Source: Pelagihabitans sp963760375 (GTDB taxonomy: Bacteria > Bacteroidota > Bacteroidia > Flavobacteriales > Flavobacteriaceae). From it: a stretch of 64,000 nucleotides of DNA. Shown here in pieces: positions 53,042 to 62,116 of this stretch. Below the pieces are notes generated by a model, which was not told the origin of the DNA, ran no database searches, and worked only from the letters and a program-made list of their open reading frames with translations. The position numbers and the translations under genes are program-made. The stretch spans positions 1,240,001 through 1,304,000 of the forward strand of contig CAVXCS010000005.1 in assembly GCA_963760375.1 (NCBI GenBank), given 5' to 3'. How positions within the stretch are numbered: the stretch's first letter is position 1; each line of letters starts with the position of its first letter.

Positions 53042-53854
53042 ATGAAAACCGAAATGAAATCCGATAAAATAAGCAAAAAATCACCTATTGCACTGGTGCT
53101 GGGCGGCAGTAGTGGTCTGGGGCTGGCAACTGCAAAGAAACTCGCACGTGAAGGTTTTGATATTATCATATTGCATAGGGATAGAAATGCTGACATGCAA
53201 GCTGTTAATAAAGAATTTGAAACCATTACTTCAAGTGGTTCGAGACTTTTGGCATTGAATAAGGATGCCTTGAATATTGACAAACGATCAGAAATCTTGT
53301 TGGCAATAAGGGCGTTTTTGGGTAGCGCTGGCAGCATAAAAGTGATGGTGCACAGTATTGCCAAGGGGAATCTTAAGCCAATGCATTCGATCAAGGAAAA
53401 TAGCCTAACCAATTCTGATTTTCATATAACCTTGGAAGCTATGGCAATAAGTCTTTATGATTGGACTAAAGCTTTAAGTGAATCAAACCTATTTGATGCC
53501 GATACCAGGATTATTTCCTTTACCAGCGAAGGGAACAGTCGCGCTTGGAGGCATTATGCGGCTGTCTCCGCGGCCAAGGCCGCCTTAGAGGCCATCACCA
53601 GGAATATCGCTTTGGAATTTGCCCCAATGGGCATCAAGGCCAACTGTATCCAGGCAGGGATTACCGATACGAGATCATTTCAAATGATACCCGGACATGC
53701 CTTATTGAAAAAGAATGCCCAATCGCGGAATCCGCAGGGAAGATTGACCACCCCGGAGGATATCGCCAATGCGGCATACCTGCTCACGACCGATGATGCC
53801 CGATGGATCAGTGGAAGCGTGATCAAAGTCGATGGAGGGGAAAGCCTTCAGTAG
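53042..53854 (+). CDS. SDR with enoyl-ACP reductase-like (FabI/FabL-type) active site
   Basis: 270 residues from the ATG at 53042 (a TTG upstream is less likely). Rossmann motif is LVLGGSSGLGLA. The active site is Y-x6-K (HYAAVSAAKAALEA), the enoyl-ACP reductase spacing, rather than the Y-x3-K of ketoreductases. Also VHSIA and LEFAPMGIKANCIQAGITDTRSF resemble FabI/FabL proteins. It is thus better read as an enoyl reductase than as FabG. It would reduce the enoyl intermediate made by the neighbouring dehydratase. Its middle (53160-53500) is more AT-rich than its neighbours. Confidence 0.75.
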   Translation: MKTEMKSDKISKKSPIALVLGGSSGLGLATAKKLAREGFDIIILHRDRNADMQAVNKEFETITSSGSRLLALNKDALNIDKRSEILLAIRAFLGSAGSIKVMVHSIAKGNLKPMHSIKENSLTNSDFHITLEAMAISLYDWTKALSESNLFDADTRIISFTSEGNSRAWRHYAAVSAAKAALEAITRNIALEFAPMGIKANCIQAGITDTRSFQMIPGHALLKKNAQSRNPQGRLTTPEDIANAAYLLTTDDARWISGSVIKVDGGESLQ

Positions 53855-53911
53855 GTCATATCTCAGCAGCATCGATGATGATCTATTTAATTAACTTTCT
53901 AAAACCGAATT

Positions 53912-54361
53912 TTGACAAAAGAAAATATCCTTGCCCTCTTGCCCTATCAAAGACCTTTCCTGTTCGTTGACGAAATAGTGGAGGTGACCGGGGAAGGTGC
54001 GGTGGGCAGTTTTACCTTTGATCGCGAACTTGACTTTTATCAGGGCCATTTTAAAGATAATCCTGTCACGCCCGGGGTGATATTGACCGAATGTTGTGCC
54101 CAAATCGGATTGGTTTGTTTGGGGATTTTCCTTTTGGGGATAGATAATGAAAGGCCAAACCAGTTGCAGATCGGTCTGAGCAGTACGCAAATGGATTTTT
54201 TGTTGCCGGTATATCCTGGCGAAAAGGTCATGGTTCGATCGGTAAAAGAGTATTTTAGGTTCAACAAGTTAAAATGCCAAGTAACGATGTATAATGAACG
54301 ATCCCAGCTCGTTTGCAAGGGGGCAATCTCGGGAATGTTGAAGTCAACTGCCCATGGATAG
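53912..54361 (+). CDS. FabZ-like 3-hydroxyacyl-ACP dehydratase
   Basis: 149-residue hot-dog fold dehydratase with a likely TTG start at 53912 (no in-frame ATG nearby). Catalytic His46 is in YQGHFKDNPVTPG and Glu60 in LTECCAQIG, as in FabZ. It would dehydrate the ACP-bound hydroxyacyl intermediate. The stop overlaps the KAS start by eight bases. Confidence 0.82.
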   Translation: MTKENILALLPYQRPFLFVDEIVEVTGEGAVGSFTFDRELDFYQGHFKDNPVTPGVILTECCAQIGLVCLGIFLLGIDNERPNQLQIGLSSTQMDFLLPVYPGEKVMVRSVKEYFRFNKLKCQVTMYNERSQLVCKGAISGMLKSTAHG

Positions 54362-55628
54362 GCGGGTGGTAGTTACGGGCTTGGGCGTTTGTGCGCCCAA
54401 TGGGGTGGGCCTGGGCCCTTTTGCAACAAGCTTGCAACAGGGTATCAGCGGCATCCGATTTCATGAAAAACTACTGGAATTGGGATTTTCCTGCCAGATT
54501 GCTGGTGAACCCGTCGTAAGTCAGGAAATTCTGGAGCGTTATTTTTCCCCCTTACAGTTGCGGGGACTCAATGCCAGTGGTCTGGTCTATGGGGTTCTTG
54601 CCGGGGTCGATGCATGGAAAGATGCCGGATTGACAATGGCACCCAAAGAAACGCCACATTGGGACAGCGGCATTATTTTTGGCACGGGAATCCTTGGAGC
54701 CGATAAATTTCGCGAGGCGATCTATGAAATCGACAAGGGGAACGTAAGGCGGTTGGGGAGCAGCGTGGTGATGCAGATCATGGCGAGTGGTATCAGCGCC
54801 TATCTTGGCGGTATCTTGGGTTGCGGCAATCAGGTCACCACCAATTCCGCTGCCTGCAGTACCGGCACCGAGGGAATCCTGATGGCCTATGAACGGATCA
54901 AAACAGGTGCGGCAGAACGTATGCTCACCGGCAGTTGTAGCGATAGTGGGCCCTATATTTGGGCAGGTTTCGACAGCCTACGCATTCTGCCCAATAATTA
55001 TAACGATACGCCCTCCGCGGCCAGCAGGCCCATGAGCGCTTCTGCCGCCGGCTTTGTGCCCGGGAGTGGGGCAGGGGCCTTGGTCTTGGAATCCCTTGAA
55101 AGCGCGGAGGCAAGGGGTGCCGAGATCTATGCAGAAGTACTCGGGGGGTTGGTCAATAGTGGCGGACAGCGGGGAGAGGGCAGCATGACCGCCCCCAATA
55201 ACGAATCGGTGGTCCGTTGTATTCAAGGCGCTTTAAAGGCCTCAGGAATTCAAGCGAACGAAGTCGATACGATCAATGGCCATCTGACGGCCACCGTCAA
55301 GGACGTGGTGGAAATCGAGAATTGGATCACCGCGCTCGGTGTAAAGGGCAACGATTTTCCCTTTGTGAACTCGTTTAAGGGGATTATGGGCCATTGTCTG
55401 GCAGCTGCCGGGAGCATCGAATGTGTAGCCGCACTTTTACAGATCAAAAATGGCCAAGTATTTGGCAACCTCAATTGTGAGGACATACATCCGGCGATTT
55501 TGAACTTGGTGGCAGCCCATAAAATCCCGCAAAAAACCATCGATCACCAACCCCGTATTTTGGCCAAGGCAAGTTTCGGTTTTGGTGATGTCAACGCATG
55601 TGTTATATTTAGAAAATTAATCGATTGA
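54354..55628 (+). CDS. Beta-ketoacyl-ACP synthase, FabF-like
   Basis: 424-residue condensing enzyme. The nucleophile Cys168 is in TTNSAACSTGTEG, His310 in NGHLTATVKD and His347 in SFKGIMGHCLAAAG, with Lys342 between; all residues of the KAS I/II active site are present. It would elongate an ACP-bound acyl chain in this cluster, apart from the housekeeping fabF. Starts in the overlap with the dehydratase. Confidence 0.88.
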   Translation: MDRRVVVTGLGVCAPNGVGLGPFATSLQQGISGIRFHEKLLELGFSCQIAGEPVVSQEILERYFSPLQLRGLNASGLVYGVLAGVDAWKDAGLTMAPKETPHWDSGIIFGTGILGADKFREAIYEIDKGNVRRLGSSVVMQIMASGISAYLGGILGCGNQVTTNSAACSTGTEGILMAYERIKTGAAERMLTGSCSDSGPYIWAGFDSLRILPNNYNDTPSAASRPMSASAAGFVPGSGAGALVLESLESAEARGAEIYAEVLGGLVNSGGQRGEGSMTAPNNESVVRCIQGALKASGIQANEVDTINGHLTATVKDVVEIENWITALGVKGNDFPFVNSFKGIMGHCLAAAGSIECVAALLQIKNGQVFGNLNCEDIHPAILNLVAAHKIPQKTIDHQPRILAKASFGFGDVNACVIFRKLID

Positions 55629-55698
55629 TCGGGACGCCCTGTACCTTGCCGAAATGGCATCGTCAGAAGATCGATCGACCTAAAAGCGGGAAATATCT

Positions 55699-55959
55699 AT
55701 GGCCATGAATCAGGAAGAGCGCTATGACCAGCTCAAGAAAATTATAAAGATTTACCTTCCGGAGGACGTCTCGGTGGAGGAAATTTCGATGGAGAGCCAT
55801 TTCATCAATGAACTGAACATCAATTCCGCCAACCTGGTGGATATCGTTCTCGATGTGGAGGATGCCTTCGCGATTACCATGGAAAATGAGGATATGGATA
55901 AAATGTCGACCGTAAAGGATGCCTTGGGCATCATAGCGGCTAAATTGGGCGATCGATGA
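55699..55959 (+). CDS. Acyl carrier protein of the cluster, variant DSL motif
   Basis: 86 residues, acidic and helical (start may be Met3 at 55705). The phosphopantetheine attachment Ser43 is in ELNINSANLVDIVLDVED; the canonical Asp-Ser-Leu is Asn-Ser-Ala here, a divergent form that suggests a dedicated carrier. The stop overlaps the ATG of the next small membrane gene by 4 bases. Confidence 0.85.
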   Translation: MAMNQEERYDQLKKIIKIYLPEDVSVEEISMESHFINELNINSANLVDIVLDVEDAFAITMENEDMDKMSTVKDALGIIAAKLGDR

Positions 55960-56210
55960 ATCGAAAGGCTTTACGAAACAAGTGGCTGTGGCAGGGCGGA
56001 CTGGGAGCCGCTCTTTTGGGTTTTGGCAGCTGCTGCGTCGTGGAGAGTGGGTTTTTAAAACATAATGGGGCACCGTTATGGCAATGGACCATCTTCGGAA
56101 CCTTATCGTTATGTGTTTTGATTTCCGGAGTGGTGTTGTTGATCAAGGCGGGCTTCTTGGGCGAGGCCCTAAAAAAGGCGACGGACCAAAATGATACCTT
56201 TAGGAAATAA
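55956..56210 (+). CDS. Small hypothetical membrane protein, last gene of the cluster
   Basis: 84 residues with two predicted membrane segments (about 12-30 and 44-66) and a short basic N terminus. It is translationally coupled to the ACP gene (ATGA overlap), so it belongs to the polyketide operon. No family recognised. It ends next to the convergent TerC gene. Confidence 0.7.
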   Translation: MNRKALRNKWLWQGGLGAALLGFGSCCVVESGFLKHNGAPLWQWTIFGTLSLCVLISGVVLLIKAGFLGEALKKATDQNDTFRK

Positions 56211-57155
56211 CTAATCTTTCTTAGGCTCCGGTATCAGCCGGGAGGCTACGATTCCCACGATCAGCGACAATGAAATTACGGCCAACGAAAGTATTTCCGG
56301 AAGCTCTATTTTATTGGAGAATATCATTTTAAGTCCTACAAAGGCCAAAATCACCACCAGACTATAGTTGATAAACCTGAATTTTTGCAACATACGGGAC
56401 AATAGAAAATACATCGATCGAAGCCCTAGAATGGCCAAGATATTCGAACTGAATACAATAAATGGGTCCGAAGTGATCGCCAAAATGGCCGGGATGCTGT
56501 CGAGCGCAAACAGGATGTCAGTAATCTCTATGATGATCAAGGCAATGAACAAGGGCGTTGCCGCCCTTACGCCGTTTTGCTTTACAAAAAAATGATTGCT
56601 TTCGATTTTACCGGTGATGGGGTATATCTTTTGGACCTGTCGGAAGACAAATGATTTAGAGGGGTCGTAATCCTCGCTTTCCCCTTTTAACATTTTAAAG
56701 GCGGTAAAGAGCAGGAATCCTCCAAATACGTAGATAATCCAATCGAATTGGTTGATGAGTGCCACCCCGAACAATATGGTCAATCCCCGAAAAAAAATGG
56801 CTCCGATAATGCCCCAAAACAATACCCGGTGCTGGTATATAGGTGGAATTTTGTATGTCGAAAAAATAACGGCAATCACAAAGATGTTATCGATGCTTAG
56901 GGAGAGTTCGATCAAATATCCGGTGATGTACTTGATTACGGCATTGTTTGGCGTCAATTGGTTAGGATTATCGACCAGACCACTGGAAAAGAGCCAATAA
57001 ATAACACCGCTGAAACTTAAGGCCACTGTGACCCAAATCGCGGTCCACATGCTGGCCTCTTTACTCCTCACGATATGTTCATGTTTATGGAAAACACCTA
57101 GATCGAGGGCCAAGAAGACAAGGACCAAAGCAATAAAAAGAATCCAAACCAGCAT
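56211..57155 (-). CDS. TerC family integral membrane protein
   Basis: 314 residues with seven to nine hydrophobic segments. Acidic residues typical of TerC are present in the segments ALDLGVFHKHEH and LIELSLSIDNIFVIAVIF, and ITDILFALDSIPAILAI. TerC proteins transport Mn or are linked to metal homeostasis and membrane-protein biogenesis. Convergent with the polyketide operon. Confidence 0.9.
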   Translation of the reverse strand: MLVWILFIALVLVFLALDLGVFHKHEHIVRSKEASMWTAIWVTVALSFSGVIYWLFSSGLVDNPNQLTPNNAVIKYITGYLIELSLSIDNIFVIAVIFSTYKIPPIYQHRVLFWGIIGAIFFRGLTILFGVALINQFDWIIYVFGGFLLFTAFKMLKGESEDYDPSKSFVFRQVQKIYPITGKIESNHFFVKQNGVRAATPLFIALIIIEITDILFALDSIPAILAITSDPFIVFSSNILAILGLRSMYFLLSRMLQKFRFINYSLVVILAFVGLKMIFSNKIELPEILSLAVISLSLIVGIVASRLIPEPKKD

Positions 57156-57453
57156 AAATGACTAATGAAGTTGCGAATATAATCATCATTTATGGAAAGA
57201 GGCGAAAGCGTGTAAAAGTTTCATTCCAAATCCGTAAATCACCGTCCAGTTGCCATCGTTGATCGATTTTTTTGGAGTACCAATTGATAAAACAGGCTGC
57301 CCAATACATATGTTTTCAGCATCAATGGACCTTTTATCGGTATTTTAAGACCGTTTGTCGATAAAGCATAAAAAGTATGATAAGTACATCATGATGGGGG
57401 CCAAGAAAAACGAATTTTCTTTACATTCGGTCCTGATAAATTTGTCGTAGCTA
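57156..57453. other. Intergenic region upstream of small secreted gene
   Basis: No gene or clear repeat. Near the right end, TAAATTTG (57437-57444) matches the -7 consensus for the 111-residue gene that starts at 57454; this would give a very short leader. Confidence 0.35.
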
Positions 57454-57789
57454 ATGAAAAGCAAACTTGCAATGGTACTATTTGTAGGCATTTCACTATG
57501 CCAAGGGGAAGCCATTTTTTCACAGGCGGTTGAAACAGGGGTTCAATCGAACGAGGTAACGGCGGTAGACGAGGAACAAGGACCAATGATTTTCAAGTTC
57601 GAACCCGATTACCTGTTGACCGTCGAAGATCGGAAACAACAAATACTAAGATATCGGGCAATCATCGATACCATGAACATCAGCGAACGCAAAAGAAGGG
57701 CCCTTTTGAAAGATCTTTATAAAAATGGGCATACCGCACGTTTTTCAAAGGCACTCCTGGCCGATACAAAGTTCGAAGACATAGAATAG
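57454..57789 (+). CDS. Small secreted hypothetical protein
   Basis: 111 residues with signal peptide (LVGISLCQGEAIFSQ region) and a mature domain rich in Glu/Lys that ends in a helical stretch (DRKQQILRYRAIIDTMNISE). The function is unknown. Confidence 0.65.
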   Translation: MKSKLAMVLFVGISLCQGEAIFSQAVETGVQSNEVTAVDEEQGPMIFKFEPDYLLTVEDRKQQILRYRAIIDTMNISERKRRALLKDLYKNGHTARFSKALLADTKFEDIE

Positions 57790-57858
57790 GCCGATTTAAC
57801 CCTTATGAATTGTGGGATTGGGGTTTTCGCTATCGAGAAGCGCGTCCCGCGCCCTCAA

Positions 57859-58161
57859 TTATCTCGATTTCATTTTGGACTTGCGTTTTTGAAGTTGCCT
57901 TTGAAGATCGTCAACCGATTCTGCGATGGAGGCTTCAAATGAATCATTGCTGGCCTCTGCGAACAACCTCGGCCCAGGGGCACTCAATCTGATGTTACAG
58001 ATCATACCCGTATCGGGTTCCGATGTGTTTTCTGTTTTGAAGAAAACATCTGCCCTGACGATAAAATCAAACTTGTCAAATAGTTTTTCGATTTTCTTGG
58101 CCGCCAAAATTTCCAAACGGTTGCTTGCTTTGACGCCGTCATACTCGAAGTTGATGTTCAT
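57859..58161 (-). CDS. Ribosome hibernation-promoting factor / RaiA family
   Basis: 100-residue short HPF homologue (MNINFEYDGVKASNRLEILAAKKIEKLFDK, and IRLSAPGPRLFAEASNDSFEASI) that binds the 30S subunit in stationary phase. Its promoter region lies in a 200-bp AT-rich gap. Confidence 0.88.
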   Translation of the reverse strand: MNINFEYDGVKASNRLEILAAKKIEKLFDKFDFIVRADVFFKTENTSEPDTGMICNIRLSAPGPRLFAEASNDSFEASIAESVDDLQRQLQKRKSKMKSR

Positions 58162-58363
58162 AGGTTAGGATATGATTAATTCTTATGAAAAATAAGCCGA
58201 ACGAATGGGTTTACCAAATAATTCTTTCCCTGTAATTCTTAATTAACTATCAACAAAACGTTAAACTCTGCCAAATAGGGTATTGGCCATTACCATTGCA
58301 CGAATTAATTGCTTAACTTTTAGGAACCTACAATGACTTTTGTTGAACCCTAAATCCTATTTT

Positions 58364-58705
58364 ATGATCAATTCACTGGAAACCGTCGGGCCCGAACACC
58401 GGGAGGCAGAAAAAAATACCCTCACCCTCAAATTGGAACGCCATCAGAACGACCTTTCGCAACTAAAGCGAAAATTGAATTCCTATATTTGTGAACCCAC
58501 CACCTATAGCTTGTTTGAACGTATGGAATCTTTAAAGAATGCATTGGAAAAGCTCCGGCGCGACAATGCCGAAATCATTGCGGGCGTTAAAGAGCACAAA
58601 CGAAATATGGAAGACTATGTCGGGCGGATCAAGCAGCAGTTCATTCAGTTCAATCAACTGCAACAGGGAATCGATGACTATATCGAAGGGGCAAGGCATT
58701 GTTGA
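58364..58705 (+). CDS. Hypothetical coiled-coil protein
   Basis: 113 residues from the ATG at 58364. The sequence is almost fully helical and charged (TLTLKLERHQNDLSQLKRKL, RMESLKNALEKLRRDN), predicting a coiled coil; no signal peptide. Function unknown. Confidence 0.6.
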   Translation: MINSLETVGPEHREAEKNTLTLKLERHQNDLSQLKRKLNSYICEPTTYSLFERMESLKNALEKLRRDNAEIIAGVKEHKRNMEDYVGRIKQQFIQFNQLQQGIDDYIEGARHC

Positions 58706-58808
58706 TTTTTTCCCTACTTCCGAGTTGATAATTTAATAGAATGTAAGCCTTTTACTTCATGGTATTTTGGTTATATTGTTCCCTTGTAACCAAAATATTC
58801 AGGCTTTT

Positions 58809-61800
58809 ATGAAATACTTTACTCCCAGAACATTTATATGCTTTTTTTTACTCGGCATTGCCGCCAACCTTGATGCGCAAAGCGTCGATAACGAGGTTTT
58901 TGACGGCCTCAAATTTCGAAGCGTGGGTCCTGCTTTCACCTCTGGTCGTATCGCCGATATCGCCATACATCCGGAAAATGAAAATGTTTGGATCGTTGCT
59001 GTTGGTTCGGGCGGCGTTTGGAAAACCACCAATGCAGGGACCACCTGGACGCCGGTATTCGATAAGGAGGCATCATATTCCATCGGCGCTGTCACCATCG
59101 ATGAAGGCAATCCACATACCATTTGGATCGGTACCGGTGAAAATGTGGGCGGTAGGCACGTGGGTTTTGGAGATGGAATATACGTTAGCCATGATGATGG
59201 TGCAACATGGGTGAACAAAGGCCTGAAACAATCCGAACATATTTCTAAAATTTTGGTCCATCCAAGCAATCCCGATGTCATCTGGGTCGCCGCACAAGGG
59301 CCTCTATGGAGCAAGGGTGGGGAACGCGGCGTTTATAAGTCGATCGATGGCGGGAATAACTGGAAACGCACTTTGGGGGATGACCAATGGACCGGTGCCA
59401 CCGATCTTTTGATCGATCCAAGGAACCCTGAAGTACTGTATGCGGCCACCTGGCAACGCCATAGAACCGTGGCGGCCTATCTAGGAGGAGGTCCCGGATC
59501 CGGAATCCATAAAAGTACCGATGGGGGAGAGACTTGGGTGAAATTGAGCGAGGGCATCCCCAACTCGAATTTGGGAAAGATCGGTCTTGCCATCAACCCC
59601 TTTAATCCGGATACCGTGTACGCGGCAATAGAGCTTGATCGCCTTAAGGGGGGTATTTTTAGGTCTGCCAATGGGGGCGCATCCTGGACCAAGCAATCCA
59701 ATACCGTTTCAGGGGGTACCGGACCTCATTACTATCAGGAACTTTACGCTTCGCCCCATGTAGATGGGAAATTGTACCTGATGAACAACGTAGTCCAAAT
59801 TTCCGATGACCACGGAAAGACGTTTAGGGCTATGAACGAAAAGAAGAAGCATGTCGATAGCCATGCCATGGCCTTCAAGACCTCCGATCCCAACTATGTG
59901 CTTTTCGGTACCGACGGAGGCCTTTATGAAAGCTTTGACGGTACGGAAAATTGGCGGTTTATCTCGAACCTGCCATTGGCCCAATATTACAAAGTCGCGG
60001 TCGATGATGCGGAACCGTTTTATCATATCTACGGGGGAACCCAGGACAACGGATCTCATGGCGGGCCATCAAGAACCCGCAGTGCGGGCGGCATTCTCAA
60101 TTCGGATTGGTGGACCACCTTAGGCGCCGACGGCCATCAATCGGCCACAGAGCCTGGCAATCCCAACATTACCTATGGGGAGTTCCAACAAGGATGGTTG
60201 TGGCGCATCGATCAAACCACCGGGGAAACCGTATTTATACAACCCCAGGCCGCTTTGGGGGAACCCGCTGAACGCTTTAATTGGGATGCACCGATTTTGG
60301 TAAGTCCACATAAGCCTACCCGTCTTTATTTTGCCTCCCAAAGGGTTTGGAAATCCGAAAATAGGGGAGATGCCTGGCAACCCATTTCAAAAGACCTGAC
60401 CCGCAACCAGGAGCGGCTGGGCCTTCCCATCATGGGCAGCCAACAAAGCTGGGACAATGCTTGGGACGTGAATGCCATGAGCAACTACAACACCATCACT
60501 TCGCTGGCCGAATCGCCCGTTCTGGAGGGTCTTTTGTATGCAGGGACCGATGATGGGATCCTGCAGATTTCCGAGGACGGGGGTGCAAATTGGCGCAAAG
60601 TGGAACTGGGAAGCGTCAAGGGTATCCCGGCAACCGCTTTTGTCAACGATGTTCGGGCCGACCTTTTCGATGCGAGCACCGTTTATGCGGCACTCGATAA
60701 CCACAAATATGGTGATTACCGTCCCTATCTCATCAAGAGCACCGATAAGGGGAGGACATGGAGTATGATGAACGGCAATTTGCCCCAAAAGCTATTGACA
60801 TGGCGATTGGTGCAAGATCATATCAAAAAAGAACTGTTGTTCGCCGCTACCGAGAACGGGGTTTATTTTAGTTCGAACAGTGGTGGGTCATGGACCCAAT
60901 TGAAAGGCGGGATGCCTACCATTTCGGTTCGCGATATTACCATTCAGCGTAGGGAAAACGATTTGGTCGCGGCCTCTTTCGGCAGGGGTTTTTATATCAT
61001 GGACGATATTTCCCCCATCAGGGATCTCACCCCTGCCATGCGCGAGAAGGAAGCTACCCTGTTCAATACAAAGCCGGCCTACTGGTACGTTCCCAAAGAG
61101 CCGGAATATGGGCAGGGGAATGCGGAGTATGCGGGTGAGAACGCCCCTTTCGGAGCCACTTTTACCTATTATCTGAAAGATTCTGTCGCATCCTTGGCAA
61201 GCCTTCGTAAGCTCGCGGAGAAGGGGAAGACCAGCGTTCCTTTTCCCGGCTGGGATGCTTTGGAAGCCGAAAAAACACAACAGCAACCAACAATACTGCT
61301 GACGGTAAGGGATCAACAAGGACAAGTGATCAAGGTGGTTAAAGGAAGTAATAAAAAAGGCTTCAATCGGGTCAGTTGGTCATTGGATGTTTCCGATCGT
61401 AGCGGGGAAAAGTTACAGCCCCCCTCATCGATGACGAGCGAAGATGAGGATTTCAACTTAAAAATTATGGCAACCCCGGGAACATACAGCGTTTCATTGT
61501 CCAAATTGGTCGATGGCACCTTAACGGAATTGGCCCCGGCCCAATCTTTCCAGATACTTCCCTTGACGGAAGGGGCCCTAAAAGGGGCTTCTTATGAGGA
61601 AATCGCTGCTTTTAGGAGCGATTTTGAAGCTTTCCAACAAGATATGAGCGCCACACAGGCCGTAATGAAGGAGAATAAATTGAAGGTGGAAGCCATGCAA
61701 AGGGCCTTGGAAAAAGCAAATTCCCCCTCGCCGGAATTGATGGCTAAATTGTATCAGGCCAGGGAAACCATATTGGCAATCGATTCGGAGCTCAACGGGA

Positions 61801-62057
61801 ATCCCGCCAAAGGCGAAATAGGGGAACGCACCGAACCGAATCCCGGGAACGGCGAATTCATCGGCAATGTCGCCCTGAGCAGCAGCACTTACGGTCCCAC
61901 CCCGAACCATAAGGCAGCCTTGAACGTGGCCAAATCGCAATTAAAAGTGATCAAAACCAAGCTCAATGGCTTCTTGCAAGACTTGCCGGCATTGGAGACT
62001 CAACTAAAGACCGTGGGCGCCCCCTGGATCGAAAGCCAAGGGCTGATCAGGGATTAA
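58809..62057 (+). CDS. Secreted BNR/sortilin-like beta-propeller protein
   Basis: 1082 residues from the ATG at 58809 with a signal peptide (ends NLDAQ). The protein contains many Asp-box/BNR repeats (GGVWKTTNAGTTW, GIYVSHDDGATWV, GVYKSIDGGNNWK, GIHKSTDGGETWV, GIFRSANGGASW, YLIKSTDKGRTWS), folding into two seven-bladed propellers as in VPS10/sortilin or glycoside hydrolase family 74 proteins. The C-terminal 350 residues include a beta region and helices. Likely extracytoplasmic; hydrolase activity is possible but not shown by specific residues. Confidence 0.88.
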   Translation: MKYFTPRTFICFFLLGIAANLDAQSVDNEVFDGLKFRSVGPAFTSGRIADIAIHPENENVWIVAVGSGGVWKTTNAGTTWTPVFDKEASYSIGAVTIDEGNPHTIWIGTGENVGGRHVGFGDGIYVSHDDGATWVNKGLKQSEHISKILVHPSNPDVIWVAAQGPLWSKGGERGVYKSIDGGNNWKRTLGDDQWTGATDLLIDPRNPEVLYAATWQRHRTVAAYLGGGPGSGIHKSTDGGETWVKLSEGIPNSNLGKIGLAINPFNPDTVYAAIELDRLKGGIFRSANGGASWTKQSNTVSGGTGPHYYQELYASPHVDGKLYLMNNVVQISDDHGKTFRAMNEKKKHVDSHAMAFKTSDPNYVLFGTDGGLYESFDGTENWRFISNLPLAQYYKVAVDDAEPFYHIYGGTQDNGSHGGPSRTRSAGGILNSDWWTTLGADGHQSATEPGNPNITYGEFQQGWLWRIDQTTGETVFIQPQAALGEPAERFNWDAPILVSPHKPTRLYFASQRVWKSENRGDAWQPISKDLTRNQERLGLPIMGSQQSWDNAWDVNAMSNYNTITSLAESPVLEGLLYAGTDDGILQISEDGGANWRKVELGSVKGIPATAFVNDVRADLFDASTVYAALDNHKYGDYRPYLIKSTDKGRTWSMMNGNLPQKLLTWRLVQDHIKKELLFAATENGVYFSSNSGGSWTQLKGGMPTISVRDITIQRRENDLVAASFGRGFYIMDDISPIRDLTPAMREKEATLFNTKPAYWYVPKEPEYGQGNAEYAGENAPFGATFTYYLKDSVASLASLRKLAEKGKTSVPFPGWDALEAEKTQQQPTILLTVRDQQGQVIKVVKGSNKKGFNRVSWSLDVSDRSGEKLQPPSSMTSEDEDFNLKIMATPGTYSVSLSKLVDGTLTELAPAQSFQILPLTEGALKGASYEEIAAFRSDFEAFQQDMSATQAVMKENKLKVEAMQRALEKANSPSPELMAKLYQARETILAIDSELNGNPAKGEIGERTEPNPGNGEFIGNVALSSSTYGPTPNHKAALNVAKSQLKVIKTKLNGFLQDLPALETQLKTVGAPWIESQGLIRD

Positions 62058-62072
62058 AGGATCACGGATTGG

Positions 62073-62116
62073 ATTTTAGCCCGAAATGGATAAGAAGGTT
62101 TGTTTCGGGCTAAAAT
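62073..62116. terminator. 14-bp hairpin between convergent genes
   Basis: Arms ATTTTAGCCCGAAA (62073-62086) and TTTCGGGCTAAAAT (62103-62116) are perfectly complementary, with a 16-base loop. It sits between the BNR gene and the 3' end of the decayed DUF6268 gene and may end transcription from both directions. Confidence 0.5.
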
